NCBI GenBank assembly: GCA_018780145.1
Contig: JADMKA010000086.1
Location: 1-49,970, forward strand
Reading direction: 5' to 3'
DNA: 49,970 nucleotides
DNA from: Vitreoscilla sp.
GTDB lineage: Bacteria; Pseudomonadota; Gammaproteobacteria; Burkholderiales; Burkholderiaceae_C
Shown: positions 18,030-26,717 of the stretch, in pieces
How positions within the stretch are numbered: position 1 is the first letter of the stretch
Layout: each line of letters begins with the position of its first letter
Notes under the pieces: generated by a model
What the model saw: the letters and a program-made list of their open reading frames with translations, nothing else
What the model was told of the DNA's origin: nothing
Databases searched by the model: none
Translations under genes and position numbers: made by a program

Positions 18030-18073
18030 GCGCACCCGGCACCGGGGTACCGGCCCCACCCTCCGTGAGGGTG
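18030..18073. repeat. Palindromic repeat, inverted copy relative to 16201-16245
   Basis: The reverse complement of 16201-16245 aligns well with this stretch; both share GTACCGGCCCCACCC and the CACCCGG arm. It ends in a small hairpin (CACCCTC-CGT-GAGGGTG). Together with the copies at 16119-16245 it flanks the small gene and dadA. Confidence 0.55.
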
Positions 18074-18137
18074 CGCGGCCGCTTCGGAGCGGCCGTGCGC
18101 TGGCCGCGCGCGACAAGCGCCCCGGCACAATGGGCGG

Positions 18138-19424
18138 GTGACAAGACCCTATTGCGCCATCGACTTCGGCACCTCCAATTCCGCCATTGCCTTGCCCGAC
18201 GCGTCGGGCCGCGTCGCCCTGGTGGCCGTGGAGGACGGCCAACCCACCATGCCGACGGCCGTGTTCTACACGACCGAAGGCACCCGCCCGCACGAGGCGC
18301 CGCGCCGGCTCTACGGCCGCGCCGCGCTCGCCGCCTACGTGGAGGGCCATGATGGCCGGCTGATGCGCTCGATGAAGAGCGTGCTCGGCTCCTCGCTGAT
18401 CGACCAGGGCACCGACATCGGCGGCGGCCACTCGGTGCGCTTCCTCGACGTGATCGCCGGCTACCTGCGGCACCTGAAGTTGCTCGCCGAAGCCCAGGCC
18501 GGCAGGCCGCTGACCCGCGCCGTGCTGGGCCGGCCGGTGTTTTTCGTCGACGATGACCCCGAGCGCGACGCACAGGCCCAGGCTGCGCTCGAAGCGGCGG
18601 CACGCCAGGTGGGCTTCAGCGAGATCAGCTTCCAGTTCGAGCCGATCGCCGCCGCGCTGGATTTCGAAGCCGGCATCGACCACGAACAGCTGGTGCTGGT
18701 GGCCGACATCGGCGGCGGCACCTCGGATTTTTCACTCGTGCGGGTCGGCCCGTCGCGGCGTGGCCGGGTGGACCGCGCCGACGACATCCTGGCCAGCCAC
18801 GGCGTGCACGTGGCTGGCACCGATTTCGACCGCCACGTCGAGCTCTCCGCCATCCTGCCGCTGGCCGGCTACAAGACCTTCGGGCCGCCGCCAGCCGAAC
18901 GCGAGGTGCCCAGCAAGGTCTACTTCGACCTCGCCACCTGGCACCTGATCAACACCGTCTACACCCCGGCGCGGGTGATGGAGCTGCGCCGCATGCGCAG
19001 CTTCTATGCCGACGCCGACCTGCACGCGCGGCTGATGACCATCGTCGACGAGCGCCTGGGCCATGCCCTGATGGCGCATGCCGAGGCGGCCAAGATCGCG
19101 GTGGCCGACGGGCACGAGGCGCGCATCGACCTGTCCGCCCTGGAGCCGCGCCTGGCTGCCCTGCTCACCGAGCCCCAGGCACTGGGCGCCATCGAGGCGG
19201 ATCTGGAGCGCATCGTGCAGGCCGGGCTGGAAACCGCGCGCCTGGCCGGTGTGCGGCCCGATCAGGTCGAGGCGGTGTACCTCACGGGCGGATCCACCGG
19301 CCTCGCCCCGCTGGCCCAGCGCATCGCCGCGCCGTTCACCCGCGCCCGCACGGTGCGCGGCGACCGCCTGGCCAGCGTGGCGCAGGGCCTGGGCATCCAC
19401 GCCCAGCGTGTCTTCGCCGGCTGA
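18138..19424 (+). CDS. yegD: Hsp70-family molecular chaperone, YegD-like
   Basis: A 428-residue Hsp70-type ATPase without a normal substrate-binding domain. The phosphate-1 motif is CAIDFGTSNSAIAL at the N-terminus, phosphate-2 is VADIGGGTSDFSLV (about residues 190-203), and the adenosine motif is VYLTGGSTGLAPL (about 380). YegD proteins have this length and layout. The GTG start at 18138 precedes the first strand directly; no ATG lies upstream in a sensible position. Function in the family is poorly defined; a chaperone-like role is inferred. Convergent with the UPF0149 gene, eight bases apart. Confidence 0.88.
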   Translation: MTRPYCAIDFGTSNSAIALPDASGRVALVAVEDGQPTMPTAVFYTTEGTRPHEAPRRLYGRAALAAYVEGHDGRLMRSMKSVLGSSLIDQGTDIGGGHSVRFLDVIAGYLRHLKLLAEAQAGRPLTRAVLGRPVFFVDDDPERDAQAQAALEAAARQVGFSEISFQFEPIAAALDFEAGIDHEQLVLVADIGGGTSDFSLVRVGPSRRGRVDRADDILASHGVHVAGTDFDRHVELSAILPLAGYKTFGPPPAEREVPSKVYFDLATWHLINTVYTPARVMELRRMRSFYADADLHARLMTIVDERLGHALMAHAEAAKIAVADGHEARIDLSALEPRLAALLTEPQALGAIEADLERIVQAGLETARLAGVRPDQVEAVYLTGGSTGLAPLAQRIAAPFTRARTVRGDRLASVAQGLGIHAQRVFAG

Positions 19425-19432
19425 ACCGGGGG

Positions 19433-20077
19433 TCAGTGCCGCTTGCGCGCCGGCGGACCGGCGCGGCGCGGGCGGGGCGGCCGGGTGCTGGCCAGCGGGC
19501 GTGTCACGTCGGCCAGCAGCAGGGTGCTGCTGACCAGCGCCTCCACCGCCTCGGCCAGATCCTGCGGTGGCTCCAGCTCCTCGATCACCTCGAGCAGCGC
19601 GTCCGCGTCTTCCAGGTCTTCGGGGTCGAAGCACCGGTAGAGCACCGCCAGCGGCTCGACGAGTTCGGGTGAGTCGTTGCGCATCAGCGCCGGGAAGAAC
19701 TCCATCGCGGTGGCGAAGCCGGCCACCCAGGGCATCACGGCCTCCAGCGGGTCGTCCTCCTCGTCGAGCTCGAAGACCCAGGGGTCGAACCACTGCCGTT
19801 CGCGGATGGCCTGGTCGAGCTGCGCATGGCGCCGCCGCACCAGGGCACGCAGGGGCTCGACGTCGAAGCCGAGCGGCACCGAGCGGCCGTCCACGTCCAG
19901 CACATGCGGCCACCATTGCGCCTCGGGCACGGCGCGGGGCTGGAGCAGCACGCCGCACAGGAAGCCGTCGAGCATCATCACGTCCAGCGGCTCGGCAGGC
20001 GCAGGGATCTTGTCGAGCAGGCGCTCGAGTTGGGCAAGCTCGGCGTCGCTCAGGGCGGGGTCGTGGGGGGCGGGCAT
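19433..20077 (-). CDS. UPF0149/YecA family protein
   Basis: A 214-residue acidic cytoplasmic protein. The family motif is clear: PLDVMMLDGFLCGVLLQPRA (about residues 33-52), and later WVAGFATAMEFFPALM. The C-terminus ends in a basic tail (RPPRPRRAGPPARKRH) and lacks the SEC-C zinc motif that many YecA proteins carry, so this is a tail variant. The molecular function of the family is not established. The start at 20077 was chosen over upstream options because the homology begins soon after it. Confidence 0.83.
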   Translation of the reverse strand: MPAPHDPALSDAELAQLERLLDKIPAPAEPLDVMMLDGFLCGVLLQPRAVPEAQWWPHVLDVDGRSVPLGFDVEPLRALVRRRHAQLDQAIRERQWFDPWVFELDEEDDPLEAVMPWVAGFATAMEFFPALMRNDSPELVEPLAVLYRCFDPEDLEDADALLEVIEELEPPQDLAEAVEALVSSTLLLADVTRPLASTRPPRPRRAGPPARKRH

Positions 20078-20192
20078 GGGGCGATTGTCGCTGCGCCCCG
20101 GTACCGGGCGCAAAGCCCATGCTGCGGCCGGAATGTCGGGCCGGCGACAGAGAAGTGTGTCGGTTTGTCGACACCTGGCGGGGTTTTCGGGG

Positions 20193-20240
20193 CCATCCCC
20201 CAAGTAGGGGATGGTTACACCTGGAGCACCCGCCTACAGT
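20193..20240 (+). promoter_or_regulatory. Inverted-repeat operator and -10 element of the small RNA locus
   Basis: A perfect inverted repeat CCATCCCC-CAAGTA-GGGGATGG lies at 20193-20214. Twenty bases after it is TACAGT (20235-20240), a good -10 hexamer. The right arm of the repeat overlaps where the -35 would lie, and no strong -35 is visible. This suggests an activator-dependent promoter. The regulator is unknown. Confidence 0.55.
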
Positions 20241-20246
20241 GATTGC

Positions 20247-20350
20247 CATGCCTTCCCCGCCTGTCGCGGTGGAATCTGGCAACCGTCCCAACGACGTCCT
20301 CTTTGAGGACTTGCACCGACCTGGCCCGCAAGGGCTGGGTCGTTTTTTTT
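20247..20350 (+). ncRNA. Candidate small regulatory RNA, about 100 nt, three hairpins
   Basis: This intergenic stretch reads as a complete small RNA gene on the plus strand. After the -10 at 20235-20240, transcription would begin near 20247. Three perfect stems follow. The first is TTCCCCGC/GCGG-T-GGAA (20253-20274, eight pairs with one bulge). The second is GTCCTC-TTT-GAGGAC (20296-20310). The third is an 11-pair stem with a GCAA tetraloop (20317-20342) followed by eight T residues. No protein gene on this strand ends nearby that would need the terminator. A 34-codon frame from ATG 20248 to the TAG at 20350-20352 exists, ending inside the U tract and without a ribosome site; I consider the RNA more likely than the peptide. 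Confidence 0.65.
20317..20350 (+). terminator. Rho-independent terminator of the small RNA
   Basis: Arms 20317-20327 and 20332-20342 pair completely (two G-U pairs) around the tetraloop GCAA, followed by T at 20343-20350. The orientation is plus only. The minus-strand chemoreceptor gene ends inside the T tract, so its stop codon TAA overlaps this element. Confidence 0.85.
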
Positions 20351-21941
20351 AGTGGACGTAGTTCGCGTCGCGCTGCAGGCGGAACAGGCTCACCAGCTCG
20401 GACAGGCGCGCCGCCTGGCCCTTCAGGCTCTCGGCCGCGGCAGCCGACTGCTCCACCAGCGCAGCGTTCTGCTGGGTCATCTGGTCCAGTTGCCCGACCG
20501 AGCCGTTCACCTGGCCCAGGCCAGCGCTCTGCTCGGCCGCGGCGGCGGTGATCTCGCCGATGATGTCCGACACCCGCTTCACGCTGGCCACGATCTCGTT
20601 CATCGTGGTGCCTGCGTCGCCCACCAGGCGGGCACCGGCTTCCACCTTGTCCACGCTGGTGCCGATCAGGCTCTTGATCTCGCGGGCGGCCTCGGCCGAG
20701 CGGCCGGCCAGGTTGCGCACCTCGCCGGCGACCACCGCGAAGCCGCGGCCTTGTTCGCCGGCCCGGGCGGCTTCCACCGCCGCATTCAGCGCCAGGATGT
20801 TGGTCTGGAAGGCAATGCCGTCGATCACGCCGATGATGTCGCTGATCTTGCGCGAACTGGCGTTGATCTCGTCCATCGTCGACACCACCTGGGCCACCAC
20901 CTCGCCACCGCGCTGGGCCACGCTGGAGGCCGAGGCCGCCATCTGGTTGGCCTGGGATGCGGCGTCGGCCGACTGGTTCACCGTGCTGGTGAGCTGGTGC
21001 ATGGAAGACGCCGCCTGCTGCAGGCTGCTCGCCGTCTGTTCGGTTCGTTGTGACAGATCCTGGTTGCCCACGGCCACCTCGGAGCTGGCGGTCTGGATCG
21101 ATTCGGCGGACTGGCGGATGTCACCCACCAGGGTGCGCAGACGATCCTGCATGCCATGGATGGCCTGCAGCAGGCGGCCGATCTCGTCGTTCGAGGTGAT
21201 CTCCACCGTCGAGGTCAGGTCGCCCTCGGCGATGCGCTCGGCCACCTTCACCGCGCGCCCCACCGGCACGGTGATGCTGCGCGTGGTGCGCCAGGCCAGG
21301 AAGGCACCGATCAGCATGGCGCCGGCCAGCAGGGCCGCGACCATGACCACGGCGCGCTGCTGCGACGCCAGGGTCGCCTCGGCGGCCTCGGCATTCTCCT
21401 TGCGGACGGATTCGATCAGTTGGGCGACCTTCTGGCGCCACACCGTCTCGACCGGCTTCACCGCCTCGGTGAGAGTCAGTGTCGCCTCGACGCCGGCACC
21501 CATTTCACCTTCCTTGGCGGCCCGCTCGATCAGCGGAATGGTCTTCTTGCCTGATTCGACGATGGCGGCCACCAGGGCGGCTTCCTCGGTGCTGGATTCG
21601 GTCGAGCCGATCAGGGCCAGCAGACTCTTTTCGCCGGCGGCGTAGCGGGCCTGGGATTCCTTGAGGACCTTCATCTCGCCATCGATGGCCCTCACGTCCG
21701 TCAACAGGGTGACGGAGCGGGCCTGGATGGCCAGGCTGTTGATGCTCTCCAGCATGCTGTTGGCCAGGGCCAGCTTCTCGTTCTTGACCCCGACGATGTC
21801 GCGTACCCGGTTGCCCTGGGCGCGCAGTTCGGCCACGCTGAGGCCGGCCACGACCAGCAGCATGAACAGCAGGCTGGCAAAGCCCAACCCAAGGCGGCGG
21901 GCCAGGGTCAGGTGCATAGACATTGAGGAAGAGGCAGCCAT
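20349..21941 (-). CDS. Methyl-accepting chemotaxis protein
   Basis: A 530-residue chemoreceptor. Transmembrane helix 1 is at about residues 15-38 ([20 protein letters not shown]). A periplasmic four-helix sensor (about 40-185, 4HB_MCP type) follows. Transmembrane helix 2 is at about 190-210 ([20 protein letters not shown]), then HAMP (about 212-265) and the signalling domain. The hairpin tip is [20 protein letters not shown], then [20 protein letters not shown], the invariant CheA/CheW contact. No C-terminal CheR pentapeptide is present. The start at 21941 has GGAGA upstream. The ligand is unknown. Regulation by the flagellar sigma factor is suggested by a matching promoter. Confidence 0.95.
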   Translation of the reverse strand: MAASSSMSMHLTLARRLGLGFASLLFMLLVVAGLSVAELRAQGNRVRDIVGVKNEKLALANSMLESINSLAIQARSVTLLTDVRAIDGEMKVLKESQARYAAGEKSLLALIGSTESSTEEAALVAAIVESGKKTIPLIERAAKEGEMGAGVEATLTLTEAVKPVETVWRQKVAQLIESVRKENAEAAEATLASQQRAVVMVAALLAGAMLIGAFLAWRTTRSITVPVGRAVKVAERIAEGDLTSTVEITSNDEIGRLLQAIHGMQDRLRTLVGDIRQSAESIQTASSEVAVGNQDLSQRTEQTASSLQQAASSMHQLTSTVNQSADAASQANQMAASASSVAQRGGEVVAQVVSTMDEINASSRKISDIIGVIDGIAFQTNILALNAAVEAARAGEQGRGFAVVAGEVRNLAGRSAEAAREIKSLIGTSVDKVEAGARLVGDAGTTMNEIVASVKRVSDIIGEITAAAAEQSAGLGQVNGSVGQLDQMTQQNAALVEQSAAAAESLKGQAARLSELVSLFRLQRDANYVH

Positions 21942-21969
21942 GGACAGGTCTCCGAACGCAGATGGGCAG

Positions 21970-21997
21970 TTTTCGGATTCTGGGCGCCGGTACTTGA
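21970..21997 (-). promoter_or_regulatory. Sigma-28 (FliA)-like promoter of the chemoreceptor gene
   Basis: Reading on the minus strand, TCAAGTAC (21997-21990) and TCCGAAAA (21977-21970) are separated by 12 bases. The FliA consensus is TAAAGTTT, about 11 bases, GCCGATAA, so both boxes keep the core AAGT and CCGA. The position, about 30 bases before the start codon, is right for a chemotaxis gene. Confidence 0.5.
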
Positions 21998-22030
21998 GGC
22001 GGCTCAACGAATAAGGCTGCCGATTCACGC

Positions 22031-22975
22031 CTACTCGCGTGCCATGCGGCCGGCCAGCCAGGCCACCAGCGCCCGCACGCCGCGAGGCACCTGGGCCGCA
22101 TAGGGGCGGATCGCCCAGACGTGGCTGCCAAAGGCCCCCATGGGTTGCCAACCCGGAAGCAGCGGCACCAGATCGCCTGTTGCCAGCGCCGCCTCGGCGC
22201 TGAAATCCGGCAACAAGGCGATGCCCAGGCCGGCCAGGGCCGCCTCGCGCAGCGCCTCGCTGTTGTTGGCGGCGAAGCGGCCACGGACCGGCACGCTCAC
22301 ACGTTCGGGCGACGCACCACCCGCCACCGGTGCAAAGCTCCAGGCCGGCGTGTCGCCCGGGCGGGGGTAGGTCAGGCAATCGTGCCCGCTGAGGTCGGCG
22401 GGCACTGCTGGCGGCGGGCGCCGGGCCAGGTAGGCCGGGCTCGCCAGCAGCAGCGTGCGCGTCTCACGCAGCATCCACGCCACATGGGTGTCCGGCGGGG
22501 TGCTGGTGTGGCGGATGGCCAGGTCGAACCCCTCCTGGGCCAGCGGCCGGATGCGGTCCGACAGATCCAGCTCGACCTGCAAGGCCGGGTACACGGCCAG
22601 GAATCCGGGCAGCAGCGGCACGATGCATTGCCGGGCCAACGCCACCGGCGCTGTCACCCGCAGGCGGCCGCTGGGCGAGGCGGCCAGATCGCGCACCTCG
22701 CTGAAAGCCTGGTCGATCGAGGCGAAAGCGCCCTGGGTGGCGGCCACCAGCTGGCGCCCCGCGTCGGTGAGCTGCATGCTGCGCGTGGTCCGCTGCACCA
22801 GGGGCACGCCGGCCGCCTGCTCCAGCTCGGCCACGCGGGCGCTCATCGCCGCCTTGCTCAGGCTCAGGCGCTGCGCCGCAGCGGTGAAGCTGCCGGCTTC
22901 GGCCAGAACGGTCAGCGCGTGGATGGGGCTCCACAGGGATGCGGCTCGGCCGCCCGGGGATTGGATCTTGCTCAT
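22031..22975 (-). CDS. LysR family transcriptional regulator
   Basis: A 314-residue regulator of the AaeR/CrgA-like branch. The winged HTH occupies residues about 15-75 ([20 protein letters not shown], then [20 protein letters not shown] and [12 protein letters not shown]). The periplasmic-binding-like effector domain follows (about 95-300), with [20 protein letters not shown] and [16 protein letters not shown]. It is divergent from mmsA with 109 bases between start codons; that gap holds a strong inverted repeat with a good fit to a LysR operator. Probable regulator of mmsA and of itself; effector unknown. Confidence 0.92.
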   Translation of the reverse strand: MSKIQSPGGRAASLWSPIHALTVLAEAGSFTAAAQRLSLSKAAMSARVAELEQAAGVPLVQRTTRSMQLTDAGRQLVAATQGAFASIDQAFSEVRDLAASPSGRLRVTAPVALARQCIVPLLPGFLAVYPALQVELDLSDRIRPLAQEGFDLAIRHTSTPPDTHVAWMLRETRTLLLASPAYLARRPPPAVPADLSGHDCLTYPRPGDTPAWSFAPVAGGASPERVSVPVRGRFAANNSEALREAALAGLGIALLPDFSAEAALATGDLVPLLPGWQPMGAFGSHVWAIRPYAAQVPRGVRALVAWLAGRMARE

Positions 22976-22983
22976 GGAAGGAG

Positions 22984-23005
22984 ATTGTTCATCTTTCAGA
23001 ACAAT
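22984..23005. promoter_or_regulatory. LysR-type operator between lysR and mmsA
   Basis: ATTGTTC (22984-22990), eight bases, GAACAAT (22999-23005): perfect seven-base arms. It contains the T-N11-A LysR box and lies just nine bases upstream of the lysR start codon, fitting autorepression combined with control of the divergent mmsA. Confidence 0.65.
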
Positions 23006-23084
23006 GAATCCAGCTCCTGGCCATTGGCAGCGCAGGGCCCACTGCCTAGACTGAGACCATCCCCACCCTGACAGCGAGACCGCC

Positions 23085-24686
23085 ATGGGCGCACCTGAAG
23101 CCTTCACCACCACGAAATCTGTCGACCCCCAGACGCCTGCTGCGCAGTCGTTGCCCCCCAAGGGGGTCGGCCAGCTCGGGAGCGGCCCGTCGCCGGCCGA
23201 CATCGGCCACTTCATCGGCGGCGAGGTCTACGCCGGCACCAGCGGGCGCCAGCAGGCCATCTACAACCCCGCCACCGGCGCCGTGGCGCGCCAGGTGGCG
23301 CTGGCCAACGAGGCCGAGGTGAACGCCGCCGTCGCCAGTGCGCAGGCCGCCTTCCCGGCCTGGGCCGAAACGCCGCCGCTGCGCCGTGCCCGCATCCTGA
23401 ACAACTTCCTGGCGCTGCTGAACCAGCACAAGGACACGCTCGCCGCGATGATCACCGCCGAGCACGGCAAGGTCTTCACCGACGCACAGGGCGAGGTCAC
23501 GCGCGGCATCGAGATCGTCGAATTCGCCTGCGGCGCGCCGCAACTGCTGAAGACCGACTTCACCGACCAGGTCGGCACCGGCATCGACAACTGGGTGCTG
23601 CGCCAACCGCTGGGCGTGGTGGCCGGCATCACGCCGTTCAACTTCCCGTGCATGGTCCCGATGTGGATGTTCCCGATGGCGCTGGCCACCGGCAACACCT
23701 TCATCCTGAAACCCAGCGAACGCGACCCCTCGCCCAGCCTGTTCATGGCCGAGCTGCTGAGGCAGGCCGGCCTGCCGAACGGCGTGTTCAACGTCGTGCA
23801 GGGTGACAAGCTGGCGGTCGACACCCTGTTGGCCCACCCGGACGTGAAGGCCGTGAGCTTCGTCGGCTCCACCCCCATCGCCCAGCACATCTACGAAACC
23901 GGCGCCAGGCACGGCAAGCGGGTGCAGGCGCTCGGTGGCGCCAAGAACCACATGGTGGTGATGCCCGACGCGGATGTAGACCAATCGGTCGACGCGCTGA
24001 TCGGCGCGGCCTACGGCTCCGCCGGCGAGCGCTGCATGGCGATCTCGGTGGCGGTGCTGGTAGGCGACGTGGCCGACACCATCGTCGCCAAGGTGGCCGA
24101 GCGCGCCAAGGCCCTGAAGATCAAGAACGGCATGGAGCTGGACGCCGAGATGGGCCCCATCGTCACGGCCCAGGCGAAGGAGCGCATCGAGGGCTACATC
24201 GCCCAGGGCGTGGCCGAAGGTGCCAAGCTGGTCGTCGACGGCCGTGGCTGCCAGGTGCCCGGCCACGAGGGCGGCTTCTTCACCGGCGGCACGCTGTTCG
24301 ACCAGGTGACGCCCGAGATGCGCATCTACAAGGAGGAGATCTTCGGCCCGGTGCTGGTGTGCGTGCGCGTGCCCGATTTCGCCGCCGCGCTGAAGCTCGT
24401 CAACGAGCACGAGTTCGGCAACGGCGTGGCCTGCTTCACCAGCGACGGCAACGTCGCGCGCGAGTTCAGCCGCCGGGTGCAGGTCGGCATGGTGGGCATC
24501 AACGTGCCGATCCCGGTGCCGATGGCCTGGCACGGCTTCGGCGGCTGGAAGAGAAGCCTGTTCGGCGACATGCACGCCTACGGCGAGGAAGGCGTTCGCT
24601 TCTACACCAAGCAGAAGAGCATCATGCAGCGCTGGCCGGCGAGCATCGGCAAGGGCGCCGAGTTCGTGATGCCGACGGCGAAGTAG
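23085..24686 (+). CDS. mmsA: CoA-acylating methylmalonate-semialdehyde dehydrogenase
   Basis: A 533-residue NAD-dependent dehydrogenase that converts (methyl)malonate semialdehyde to propionyl- or acetyl-CoA in valine and inositol catabolism. The N-terminal barrel match starts at about residue 40 with [18 protein letters not shown]. Further family blocks are [45 protein letters not shown] and [12 protein letters not shown]. The catalytic cysteine is residue 317 in [11 protein letters not shown]. The C-terminal [20 protein letters not shown] is diagnostic for MmsA rather than other aldehyde dehydrogenases. About 35 extra N-terminal residues precede the usual start of the family. Part of this extension is encoded by an intergenic-type repeat (see 23126-23190). 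Confidence 0.93.
   Translation: MGAPEAFTTTKSVDPQTPAAQSLPPKGVGQLGSGPSPADIGHFIGGEVYAGTSGRQQAIYNPATGAVARQVALANEAEVNAAVASAQAAFPAWAETPPLRRARILNNFLALLNQHKDTLAAMITAEHGKVFTDAQGEVTRGIEIVEFACGAPQLLKTDFTDQVGTGIDNWVLRQPLGVVAGITPFNFPCMVPMWMFPMALATGNTFILKPSERDPSPSLFMAELLRQAGLPNGVFNVVQGDKLAVDTLLAHPDVKAVSFVGSTPIAQHIYETGARHGKRVQALGGAKNHMVVMPDADVDQSVDALIGAAYGSAGERCMAISVAVLVGDVADTIVAKVAERAKALKIKNGMELDAEMGPIVTAQAKERIEGYIAQGVAEGAKLVVDGRGCQVPGHEGGFFTGGTLFDQVTPEMRIYKEEIFGPVLVCVRVPDFAAALKLVNEHEFGNGVACFTSDGNVAREFSRRVQVGMVGINVPIPVPMAWHGFGGWKRSLFGDMHAYGEEGVRFYTKQKSIMQRWPASIGKGAEFVMPTAK
23126..23190 (-). repeat. 65-base repeat element inside the mmsA coding region
   Basis: The reverse complement of this segment matches 34132-34196 over its full 65 bases, with one-base indels. 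The first 16 bases are identical, the central palindrome GACCCCCT-N-GGGGGG is shared, and both end in GTCTGGGGG. The second copy is intergenic, as this type of element usually is. Here it encodes residues about 14-35 of MmsA without breaking the frame. Confidence 0.65.
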
Positions 24687-24756
24687 GGCCCCCACGCTCC
24701 CTGGCGGTCGCTGCCTTGCAGGCCGCGCCGGGCCAGTGGCCCGGCTCCTCGCCAGG

Positions 24757-24783
24757 CACGAACAGTCCACTGGACTGTTCGTG
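24757..24783. repeat. 27-base perfect palindrome between mmsA and hydrolase gene
   Basis: Arms of 13 bases, CACGAACAGTCCA and TGGACTGTTCGTG, flank a single C. The two neighbouring genes converge here (mmsA ends at 24686, the hydrolase at 24876). The rest of the 189-base gap is GC-rich with further palindromes such as GCCCCCCATGGGGGC. There is no U tract, so it is best described as an extragenic palindromic element that could end transcription from both sides. Confidence 0.55.
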
Positions 24784-24875
24784 TCCGGGCTCGGCCCCCC
24801 ATGGGGGCTCGCGCAGCGGACCGGCGGAGCCGGATCCGCGCACGCCACTTGGCTGCGGCGGCTCCGTTGGAGCGC

Positions 24876-25727
24876 CTAGACGCCTGACGGAAAACGCTGG
24901 TCGAGCCAGGCGTCGAGTTGGGCCAGCACCTCCTGGTGCTCGGGCTCGTTGAAGATCTCGTGCGACAGCCCTGGCCACTCTCGGGCCGTGAGCACACCGT
25001 GCTTCGCGGCTGCGGCAAATCGCGCCGAGCCGGCGGGGGCCACGCAGCGGTCGGCACCGGCCCACATCAGCAGCGTGGGCAACTGCCATTGCGCAGCCAG
25101 CGCCTGGACCTCCTCGCCGGCCTCGGCCACGAAGCGGCCGAGCAGGCCGCTGATGCGGTCATGCACCAGCGGGTCGTTGACATAGGCCTGCACCACCGCG
25201 CCGTCGCGCGAGATCCAGGCCGGGTCCAGGCCGTTGCCGACACGCAGGTGTGGCAACAGCTTGGGCACCACCGCGAGCAGCAGCTTCTGCACCGCGTTCA
25301 TGCCCGGGTCCAGCGCCGGCGACGACAGCACCAGGGCATCCACCGGGCGGGCCCAGGCTGCGGGGCGAGGCCTCAGGCCTTCGGCCACGAAGCGCGCCGC
25401 CACCAGGCCGCCCAGGCTGTGGCCCAGCAGCACCAGCGGGCCGCGCAGCTCGCCACGCACCGCGTCGACCACGCAGGCCAGGTCGTCCAGCAGGCTGTCG
25501 ATGGCCGCGATGTCGCCACGCGCCCCGGCCGAACGGCCGTGGCCGCGGTGGTCGTACGCCACCACGTGCCAGCCATGTGAATTGAGCGCCGCGGCCACAT
25601 GCTCGTAGCGGCCGCCGTGCTCGCCCAGGCCATGGACGATCAGCACATGGCCGCGCGTCGCGACCTCGGAGCCCCAATGGCGCACATGCAGCGCCAGGCC
25701 GTCGCGGGTGGAGATGAGAGGTGGCAT
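24876..25727 (-). CDS. Alpha/beta hydrolase, monoacylglycerol lipase-like
   Basis: A 283-residue serine hydrolase (Hydrolase_4 type). The oxyanion region is LIVHGLGEHGGRYEHVA, and the nucleophile is Ser104 in LLGHSLGGLVAARF. An acidic residue in LLMWAGADRCVAP and the histidine in PGLSHEIFNEPE complete the triad. YDHRGHGRSAG is also typical for monoglyceride lipase/lysophospholipase homologues. No signal peptide, so it is cytoplasmic. The substrate is probably a short or medium acyl ester. It stands alone between a convergent palindromic gap and the divergent isomerase gene. Confidence 0.88.
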   Translation of the reverse strand: MPPLISTRDGLALHVRHWGSEVATRGHVLIVHGLGEHGGRYEHVAAALNSHGWHVVAYDHRGHGRSAGARGDIAAIDSLLDDLACVVDAVRGELRGPLVLLGHSLGGLVAARFVAEGLRPRPAAWARPVDALVLSSPALDPGMNAVQKLLLAVVPKLLPHLRVGNGLDPAWISRDGAVVQAYVNDPLVHDRISGLLGRFVAEAGEEVQALAAQWQLPTLLMWAGADRCVAPAGSARFAAAAKHGVLTAREWPGLSHEIFNEPEHQEVLAQLDAWLDQRFPSGV

Positions 25728-25863
25728 GGGACCGAGTCTAGCCGCCTGTCGGGCTGCGGGACGGGCCCACTGCCCGACAGCCTCCTGGCCCGGTGTTGCG
25801 CAGGTGTCTCGGATGGCCAGGCATTCCGGTTAGGCTCATGCGCGCAGCCATTCGGAGACCCCC

Positions 25864-26700
25864 ATGACCTCGCCCTACTTCCAACTCGAACAGGATCTCA
25901 CCACCGGCGTCGCCCGGCTCACACTCAACCGCCCGGAGCGGATGAACACCATGGACCCAGGCTTCTTCCCCGCGTTGCGAGATGCGGTGCGCGCACTCGA
26001 CGACGCCGGGCAGACCCGGGTGCTCGTGCTCGGTTCCACCGGCAAGCATTTCTCGGCCGGCATGGCGCTCGATGTCTTCGCCGGCGACAACATGCCGATG
26101 CTGGACCTGTCCACCGCCCGCAAGCGCCAGGCTTTCCAGACGGGCCTGCGCCGCCTGATGGCCTGCTTCGACGCGATCGACGGGGCGCGTTTCCCGGTGA
26201 TCTGCGCCGTGCAGGGCGGCTGCATCGGCGGCGGGCTGGATCTCGCGGCAGCCTGCGACCTGCGCCTGTGCACCGCCGATGCGTTCTTCACCGTACAGGA
26301 GATCCACATTGGCATGGTCGCCGACCTGGGCTCGCTGCAGCGCCTGCCCAAGATCGTGCCGCAGGGCGTGGCGCGCCAAATGGCCTACACCGGCGAGCGT
26401 GTCGGCGCCGAGCGGGCGCTGTCGATCGGCTTGGTCAACGCGGTGCTGCCGGACGCCGCTGCCCTGGCCGCACATGCCGCCGACCTGGCCGCCCAGATCG
26501 CTGCCAAGAGCCCGCTGGCCATCGCAGGCAGCAAGCTGGCGCTCAACCAGGCCCGCGACCATGGCACCGCCGAAGCCCTGTCGCAGATGGCGCTGTTGCA
26601 GAGCGCGATCTTCGACATCGGCGAGATGGAACGCGCGATCGCCGCATGGAAAAGCAAGGGCGCCGCCGACTACGCTCACCTGGAGCCCTTGCCGAGGTGA
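25864..26700 (+). CDS. Enoyl-CoA hydratase/isomerase, probable dienoyl-CoA isomerase
   Basis: A 278-residue crotonase. The oxyanion hole is formed by KHFSAGMALDVF and QGGCIGGGLDLAAACDLRL (residues about 117-135). The acid pair is Glu146 in FFTVQEIHIG and Asp154 in MVADLGSLQRLP, spaced by eight like the catalytic Glu196/Asp204 of rat ECH1. That pattern points to delta(3,5)-delta(2,4)-dienoyl-CoA isomerase, needed for beta-oxidation of unsaturated acids with odd double bonds. A plain hydratase would usually have a second Glu in place of the Asp. Divergent from the lipase-like hydrolase, which would fit a lipid-breakdown theme. Confidence 0.87.
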   Translation: MTSPYFQLEQDLTTGVARLTLNRPERMNTMDPGFFPALRDAVRALDDAGQTRVLVLGSTGKHFSAGMALDVFAGDNMPMLDLSTARKRQAFQTGLRRLMACFDAIDGARFPVICAVQGGCIGGGLDLAAACDLRLCTADAFFTVQEIHIGMVADLGSLQRLPKIVPQGVARQMAYTGERVGAERALSIGLVNAVLPDAAALAAHAADLAAQIAAKSPLAIAGSKLALNQARDHGTAEALSQMALLQSAIFDIGEMERAIAAWKSKGAADYAHLEPLPR

Positions 26701-26717
26701 TCGCCCCCGGTCGCAGC

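Noticed and set aside
20248-20352. A 34-residue peptide as the main product of the small RNA locus
   Set aside because: There is no ribosome site, the frame ends inside the terminator U tract, and perfect stems constrain the sequence. Kept only as a side possibility.
24602-25089. Open frames running through the palindromic gap after mmsA
   Set aside because: They overlap real genes at both ends, have arginine-rich shadow composition and no ribosome site.
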